Assembly: GCA_011048645.1 (NCBI GenBank) | Contig: DSDR01000235.1 | Span: 1 to 18,107 of the forward strand | Length of the DNA stretch: 18,107 nt | DNA from: Phycisphaerales bacterium | GTDB lineage: Bacteria; Planctomycetota; Phycisphaerae; Sedimentisphaerales; Anaerohalosphaeraceae | Reading direction: 5' to 3' | Shown: positions 14,764 to 18,107 of the stretch, one piece after another | Layout of the letters: each line of letters begins with the position of its first letter | Numbering within the stretch: position 1 is the stretch's first letter | Program-made: the position numbers and the translations under genes | The notes under the pieces: model-generated | What the model saw: only the letters and a program-made list of their open reading frames with translations | Told to the model about the DNA's origin: nothing | The model's database searches: none

Positions 14764-15084
14764 TCACCCTTTCAAAATATTAATCCCCGTAGCCATCTTC
14801 AGCATCCGACCCAGCGACTCGGTGGCAATCCCCGACGGCGCTTCCGTAAACGGCACCACCACCACACACGGCGTGGGATGGCGCTGCACCTCCTCAAACA
14901 CCGACTGCGCCGCACGGGCCACATTCTCCGAGACCACCACCAGCGCATACCGCTCTTTGAGAATCGTCCCGGCCGCCTCGACGACCTTGTCTGTCTGCGG
15001 TTCCGTCGCAAAGGTATCCAACCCCAGCGCCGCAAACGGTATCACAAAATCGCCGCTGCCCAATACCGCCACTTTGCCTTCCAT
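14764..15084 (-). CDS. V/A-type ATPase subunit F
   Basis: Subunit F is the small central-stalk protein that binds subunit D and modulates the rotor. The 106-residue protein has the usual length and a Rossmann-like pattern: MEGKVAVLGSGDFVIPFAALG at the N-terminus, a central ALVVVSENVA strand-helix, a conserved PCVVVVPF strand, and the C-terminal helix GRMLKMATGINIL. GAGGA lies about 7 bases upstream of the ATG. It sits between subunits C and A, its normal place in bacterial V/A-type operons. Identification rests on the GSGDFVIPFAALG block, the ending and synteny, since F subunits are poorly conserved. Confidence 0.88.
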   Translation of the reverse strand: MEGKVAVLGSGDFVIPFAALGLDTFATEPQTDKVVEAAGTILKERYALVVVSENVARAAQSVFEEVQRHPTPCVVVVPFTEAPSGIATESLGRMLKMATGINILKG

Positions 15085-15107
15085 ATCAACGTCCTCAAAA
15101 AAACCTC

Positions 15108-15147
15108 AAAAATAAAAAATCAAAATAGCGGACAGCCCTTCGGGCCG
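15108..15147 (-). terminator. Terminator-like or attenuator hairpin inside the ATPase operon
   Basis: On the minus strand CGGCCC-GAA-GGGCTG can form a six-pair stem (one G-U) with a three-base loop. A T-rich stretch begins about 6 bases later and lasts some 20 bases. The A-rich sequence before the stem makes it look like a two-way intrinsic terminator. The stem is short and not next to the T-run, and five ATPase genes lie beyond it, so partial attenuation or RNA processing is more likely than full termination. Confidence 0.35.
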
Positions 15148-15177
15148 GACTTCCTCAATTTTGAATTTTACATTTTT
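15108..15177. repeat. 70-bp imperfect palindrome between ATPase subunits C and F
   Basis: The A-rich arm at 15108-15132 and the T-rich arm at 15152-15177 are complementary at about 21 of 25 positions with one gap. They flank a central GC hairpin at 15133-15147. On the minus strand the outer arms also show a 7-base rhythm: AAAAAGT, AAAAATG, TAAAATT, CAAAATT before the hairpin, and TTTTGAT, TTTTTAT, TTTTGAG after it. The element makes up most of the 109-bp gap. Confidence 0.65.
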
Positions 15178-15193
15178 ACTTTTTCATTATCGA

Positions 15194-16243
15194 TCACATC
15201 CAGTGCCCCAGCCGATCCAGCATCAGCTTGCTGCTCAGGCTGTTCTTCTTGCCGACCAGCATCATCCGCACCGTTCGGATTTCCGCTTCTTTGATCAGCA
15301 GATATGCAATCACCGGCTGCGGCCCGGCCGTAATCTGACCGGTTGTTTTCAAAAAGCCCATCAGATAATCTTCACACTTCTGCTCCAGCCGCAAAAACGA
15401 TCCCTCATTGCGAAGATAGCCAATCGACTCATCCAGCAGCTCCGCATACGGCGTCGCGTAAAACACCGCCGGGATCGCCTCATAAGCCGTATCCAGCCCC
15501 TGAACAAATTTACCCCGATCCACAAAACCGTGCGGCAAAAACAAATCTCGTTCCTCCCGCTCGGCGGCCTTCAGGCGAAGCATGGTCCGCAGATTATGCA
15601 GATCAATCTGGAGCCGCGCCAGCGACAAACCAAACGGACAGTCCTGCGGGCCGGCCCAGCGCACCCACCACTCGGCCTCGACGCGATCAATCGCATAGTC
15701 GATCTGACGAATGTCTTTATCTTCATAATATCCCAGCACCGCCGCCTCAACAGCTTCCTGAAGGTAATCCGGCAGCCGTGCATAATCTTCCTGCTCGAAA
15801 ATCTCTTCAAATTCCTCCGCCGGCACGCACCCTTCATTGCTGTAATCCAGCCCCAGCGGACGTTCGGTCACCACACGCCGCACCGCCAGCCGCATATTGG
15901 CAAAATCCTCGCGTGAACGAATCAGCATCACGGTCGCCTTGTTCGGCATCAGATCGGCAAACAGCGAACGCACCGCCGACCGCCGCTCCAGCAGCATCGT
16001 CTCAATCGCCGCCGAGTCGGCCCGTCCGTCAATCGCATACTCGGTTCCCGACAGCAATTCCGCCGCCGCGGCAAACGATTCGGCGTTGGCCATATCCACG
16101 AATACGCCGCGCGGCAGCATCTGCGTCGCCAGCACACGCACCTGCGCACAGGCGTAGGCATACGCCCAGTTCTCGCCCCCCACAGGCGGATACCGGAAAA
16201 AGTCCAATCCCGTTAATTTCTGGTCATTCACTGCTGCTGTCAT
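15194..16243 (-). CDS. V/A-type ATPase subunit C
   Basis: Subunit C (the AC39/d family) is the funnel-shaped socket that joins the central stalk to the K ring. The 349-residue protein has the usual length. It has the family's N-terminal helix block AYAYACAQVRVLATQML and repeated helical segments with acidic-aromatic patches (EIFEQEDYARLPDYLQEA). The typical C-terminal block is GPQPVIAYLLIKEAEIRTVR followed by GKK and a short helix. The ribosome site is weak (an ACGG-type match). It lies 36 bp after subunit E, the expected order. No catalytic residues are expected in this structural subunit. Confidence 0.9.
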   Translation of the reverse strand: MTAAVNDQKLTGLDFFRYPPVGGENWAYAYACAQVRVLATQMLPRGVFVDMANAESFAAAAELLSGTEYAIDGRADSAAIETMLLERRSAVRSLFADLMPNKATVMLIRSREDFANMRLAVRRVVTERPLGLDYSNEGCVPAEEFEEIFEQEDYARLPDYLQEAVEAAVLGYYEDKDIRQIDYAIDRVEAEWWVRWAGPQDCPFGLSLARLQIDLHNLRTMLRLKAAEREERDLFLPHGFVDRGKFVQGLDTAYEAIPAVFYATPYAELLDESIGYLRNEGSFLRLEQKCEDYLMGFLKTTGQITAGPQPVIAYLLIKEAEIRTVRMMLVGKKNSLSSKLMLDRLGHWM

Positions 16244-16279
16244 GGCTTACCGTTTCGCTGGTTGTTGTTTCGCAATGGA

Positions 16280-16870
16280 TCATCCGAAAAGCCTGGCCGC
16301 CAGTTCCATTTCCATGGCCTCGCGAAGCCGTCCGACAAGCACTTCCACGGCCGCGTTGACCTGCACCCGGCCGCGCTTCAGAATAAAGCCGCCTTTGATG
16401 TCGGCGCGCTGGTCGCTGAGCCGCAGATTGCCCTTAAACCCCGTCCCCAACTGCCGGTTGACTTGTTTGATTAAATCCCCGGTAATCCGCTTTTCGTCTT
16501 TGCCGACAATCACTTCTTCATCGCCGGTCTCAACGGCTTGGGACATGAGTTTCGTGACCAGGGCCTTGTACGGCTCATCGGGCATCCTGGCGATGCGATC
16601 CTCGGCCCCGGCAAACACCTCGTCGAGCAGTTCCGTCTTGGCCTTGAGCATCGCCCGGGCGTTTTCCATCCGCGCCGTCGCCAGCATCCGCGAGCGCCGA
16701 TCCTCGGCGGCCTCGACGGCCAGCCGTTCAGTCTCCTCGCGATACGCCGAAAGCTCATCCTCAAGCTGCCGCATCTTTTGATCGCGCTTCTCGGACGCTT
16801 CCTGAACAATCGCCTCGGCCTGCTGTCTGGCTTCCGCCAGAATCTTATTGATTACCTGTTCGGCATTCAT
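16280..16870 (-). CDS. V/A-type ATPase subunit E
   Basis: Subunit E is half of the peripheral stalk that stops the A3B3 head from turning with the rotor. The 196-residue protein has a long N-terminal charged coiled coil (about residues 1-105, from MNAEQVINKILAEARQQAEA). A C-terminal globular part ends with IKGGFILKRGRVQVNAAVEV and a final RLREAMEMELAARLFG helix, which closely match the family ending. Its usual partner, subunit G/H, is not in the window and is commonly encoded just upstream of subunit I. It lies between K and C, as in other bacterial operons. Confidence 0.93.
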   Translation of the reverse strand: MNAEQVINKILAEARQQAEAIVQEASEKRDQKMRQLEDELSAYREETERLAVEAAEDRRSRMLATARMENARAMLKAKTELLDEVFAGAEDRIARMPDEPYKALVTKLMSQAVETGDEEVIVGKDEKRITGDLIKQVNRQLGTGFKGNLRLSDQRADIKGGFILKRGRVQVNAAVEVLVGRLREAMEMELAARLFG

Positions 16871-16925
16871 AGCTATCCCGTTTGCTAAATGTCTTCGTGC
16901 CGGTTTTGCGGTCCGCGCTCGGTAC

Positions 16926-17405
16926 TCAGTCGATGCCGATGAAAATCAGCAGGAACGACACCAAAAAGCCCAAAATCGCGTAAAATTCCACCAGCGCCGC
17001 ATAGACCACGCCCGCCTTGACGCCCATCTCCGGCCGTTTGGCCGCCATCTGGATGCCGCCGGCACAGGTCTTGCCCTGATGAATCCCGCTGAACAAGCCC
17101 GCAATGCCCACCGGAAGCGACGCGCCGAAAATCATAATCCCCTGAGCCAGTGTCAAATCCGCAAGCCCGTCGCCGCCGAAGAGGTTGATCTTGATCATCA
17201 CAAACAGCGAGATCACCAGTCCGTAAATCCCCTGCGTACTGGGCAGCACCACCAGCAGCGTCATCAAACCGTACTGGTCCGGTTTCTCGCTGAGGATACC
17301 CGTCGCGCTGCGAGCGCCGATACCCAACCCGATGGAAGAACCGATACCCGACAAAAACGTCGCAAACGCCGCGCCGGCAAACGCAAGTGCCAATCCGTAT
17401 TCCAT
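16926..17405 (-). CDS. V/A-type ATPase subunit K (membrane rotor ring)
   Basis: Subunit K forms the ion-carrying ring. The 159-residue protein has four membrane helices as two fused hairpins, like Enterococcus hirae NtpK, rather than the single hairpin of Thermus. Seen: helix 2 LPSTQGIYGL (Leu54, Thr57, Gln58), helix 3 FSGIHQGK (Gln110), helix 4 AALVEFYAILGFL with the ion-binding Glu140. These correspond to the five residues that coordinate Na+ in NtpK (Leu61, Thr64, Gln65, Gln110, Glu139). The first hairpin lacks a carboxylate, as in NtpK, giving one ion per four-helix unit. AAGGAAAGG lies just upstream of the ATG. It follows subunit I by 24 bp. Confidence 0.95.
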   Translation of the reverse strand: MEYGLALAFAGAAFATFLSGIGSSIGLGIGARSATGILSEKPDQYGLMTLLVVLPSTQGIYGLVISLFVMIKINLFGGDGLADLTLAQGIMIFGASLPVGIAGLFSGIHQGKTCAGGIQMAAKRPEMGVKAGVVYAALVEFYAILGFLVSFLLIFIGID

Positions 17406-17429
17406 TGCTGTTACCTTTCCTTCGAAAAA

Positions 17430-18107
17430 TTACTGTCTATTAGGGTTCTCGTTGTGTACGATGCTTACGTGTTCATAATCATTGCGCAGCGGCTTGAACT
17501 CCCGACCGCCGCCGACAAAGAATTTCGGAAAAAACTCCACAAACTGAAGCCGCAGACTATGCACAAACGCGCTGAGCAGCGACAGGGCAATATTGACCGT
17601 GTGGCCGCCTACAAACATCACCAGCCCCAGCAGAAATCCGATATACGGCACATCCATCACCAATTGAGTCAGAATGTTGACCGCCATCCCCAGCCCGGCC
17701 GTGACCATCCCCAGCGCCATAATCCGCACATAACTGAGCATATCGCCCAGATAAAACACCGTGCTGAACACCGCAAACGTGCCGCCGCCGATCCGACCGG
17801 CCAGACCGCTGTTTCGCTCGGTAAACCAGAAAATCAGCACCGCCATCACCAGCGCCGTATAGCCGGCAAGCGTGCCGAGTACCGCCGGCAGTACACCGTT
17901 TTTCGCCAGGGCAAACAGCAGCAGGCAATTAAGCAAAATCAGCCACGTCAGCTTTTCGAAGATCGCCGCGGCGTAATTCTTTTGCAGCAGATAATTGACA
18001 AACCCGATTCCCAGCCCGAACAGCACCTGGATATACCCCAGCGCCAGGGCAATCCCGATAAAGATCAGCGGCTGTTCCATCGGATCAAACAGCATTATCT
18101 TTTCGCG
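17430..18107 (-). CDS. V/A-type ATPase subunit I, C-terminal part (5' end outside window)
   Basis: Subunit I is the membrane stator that carries the ion half-channels facing the K ring. The open frame reaches the right edge without a start. An internal ATG at 18095 is only a coding Met, since the residues before it (REKI) stay in frame and the family is usually over 600 residues long. The 225 visible residues hold the C-terminal membrane helices: DPMEQPLIFIGIALALG; FYLGDMLSYVRIMALGM with the essential-type Arg (codon near 17725); GHTVNIALSLLSAFVHSLRL with a second Arg (near 17551); and the signature end QFVEFFPKFFVGGG-REFKPL. A hydrophilic tail of about 20 residues follows. It is the first ATPase gene visible in the operon. 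Confidence 0.95.
   Translation of the reverse strand, partial: REKIMLFDPMEQPLIFIGIALALGYIQVLFGLGIGFVNYLLQKNYAAAIFEKLTWLILLNCLLLFALAKNGVLPAVLGTLAGYTALVMAVLIFWFTERNSGLAGRIGGGTFAVFSTVFYLGDMLSYVRIMALGMVTAGLGMAVNILTQLVMDVPYIGFLLGLVMFVGGHTVNIALSLLSAFVHSLRLQFVEFFPKFFVGGGREFKPLRNDYEHVSIVHNENPNRQ

Noticed and set aside
18093..18095. ATG as start of the subunit I gene
   Set aside because: The frame stays open to the window edge and the protein begins mid-domain, so this Met is internal to a truncated gene.

Overview
The window reads as chromosomal DNA from a Gram-negative (two-membrane) bacterium. It has moderately GC-rich genes, AT-rich gaps, Shine-Dalgarno sites of the GAGGAG/AAGGA type and a few sigma70-like promoters. 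A secretin/GspC pair, a DUF1573 lipoprotein and a complete-looking bacterial V/A-type ATPase operon fit Planctomycetota (Phycisphaerae-like) or a related PVC lineage. That placement is an inference from gene content; no rRNA or marker gene is present to settle it.

Layout. (1) Positions 1-3845, minus strand: a three-gene run, DUF1573 lipoprotein > GspC-like inner-membrane protein > GspD-like secretin. The secretin leaves the window at position 1. It carries an unusual ~355-residue N-terminal extension before the usual N0 domain. (2) Positions 4089-8343, plus strand: a tight three-gene glycosylation operon (GT2 polyprenyl-phosphate sugar synthase, a large GT-C membrane glycosyltransferase, a GT4 transferase) behind a TTTACA-17-TACAAT promoter. 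(3) Positions 8454-10077, plus strand: pdxJ and dapA, with their own near-consensus promoter. (4) Positions 10174-10515, minus strand: a small coiled-coil/winged-helix protein of unknown function with a good promoter (TTGACA-17-TATGGT). (5) Positions 10676-18107, minus strand: V/A-type ATPase genes in the order I-K-E-C-F-A-B-D, with subunit I cut by the right edge.

How the genes work together. The ATPase block encodes the catalytic head (A, B), central stalk (D, F), peripheral stalk and socket (E, C) and membrane motor (I, K). The K subunit keeps the residues that coordinate Na+ in Enterococcus hirae NtpK, so a Na+-coupled enzyme is plausible. In the glycosylation operon the GT2 enzyme probably makes a lipid-linked sugar that the GT-C protein uses on the far side of the membrane. 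GspC and GspD would form the inner-to-outer membrane link of a type II secretion-like machine.

Most of the window is recognisable housekeeping or envelope biology, and I do not see a clearly new defence or mobile system. The most unusual structure lies between genes. The ATPase operon's spacers hold degenerate tandem repeats of period seven (best at 14672-14755, twelve units) and a 70-bp imperfect palindrome with a GC hairpin (15108-15177). No gap exceeds about 245 bases. I found no tRNA, rRNA, CRISPR array, insertion sequence or attachment site.
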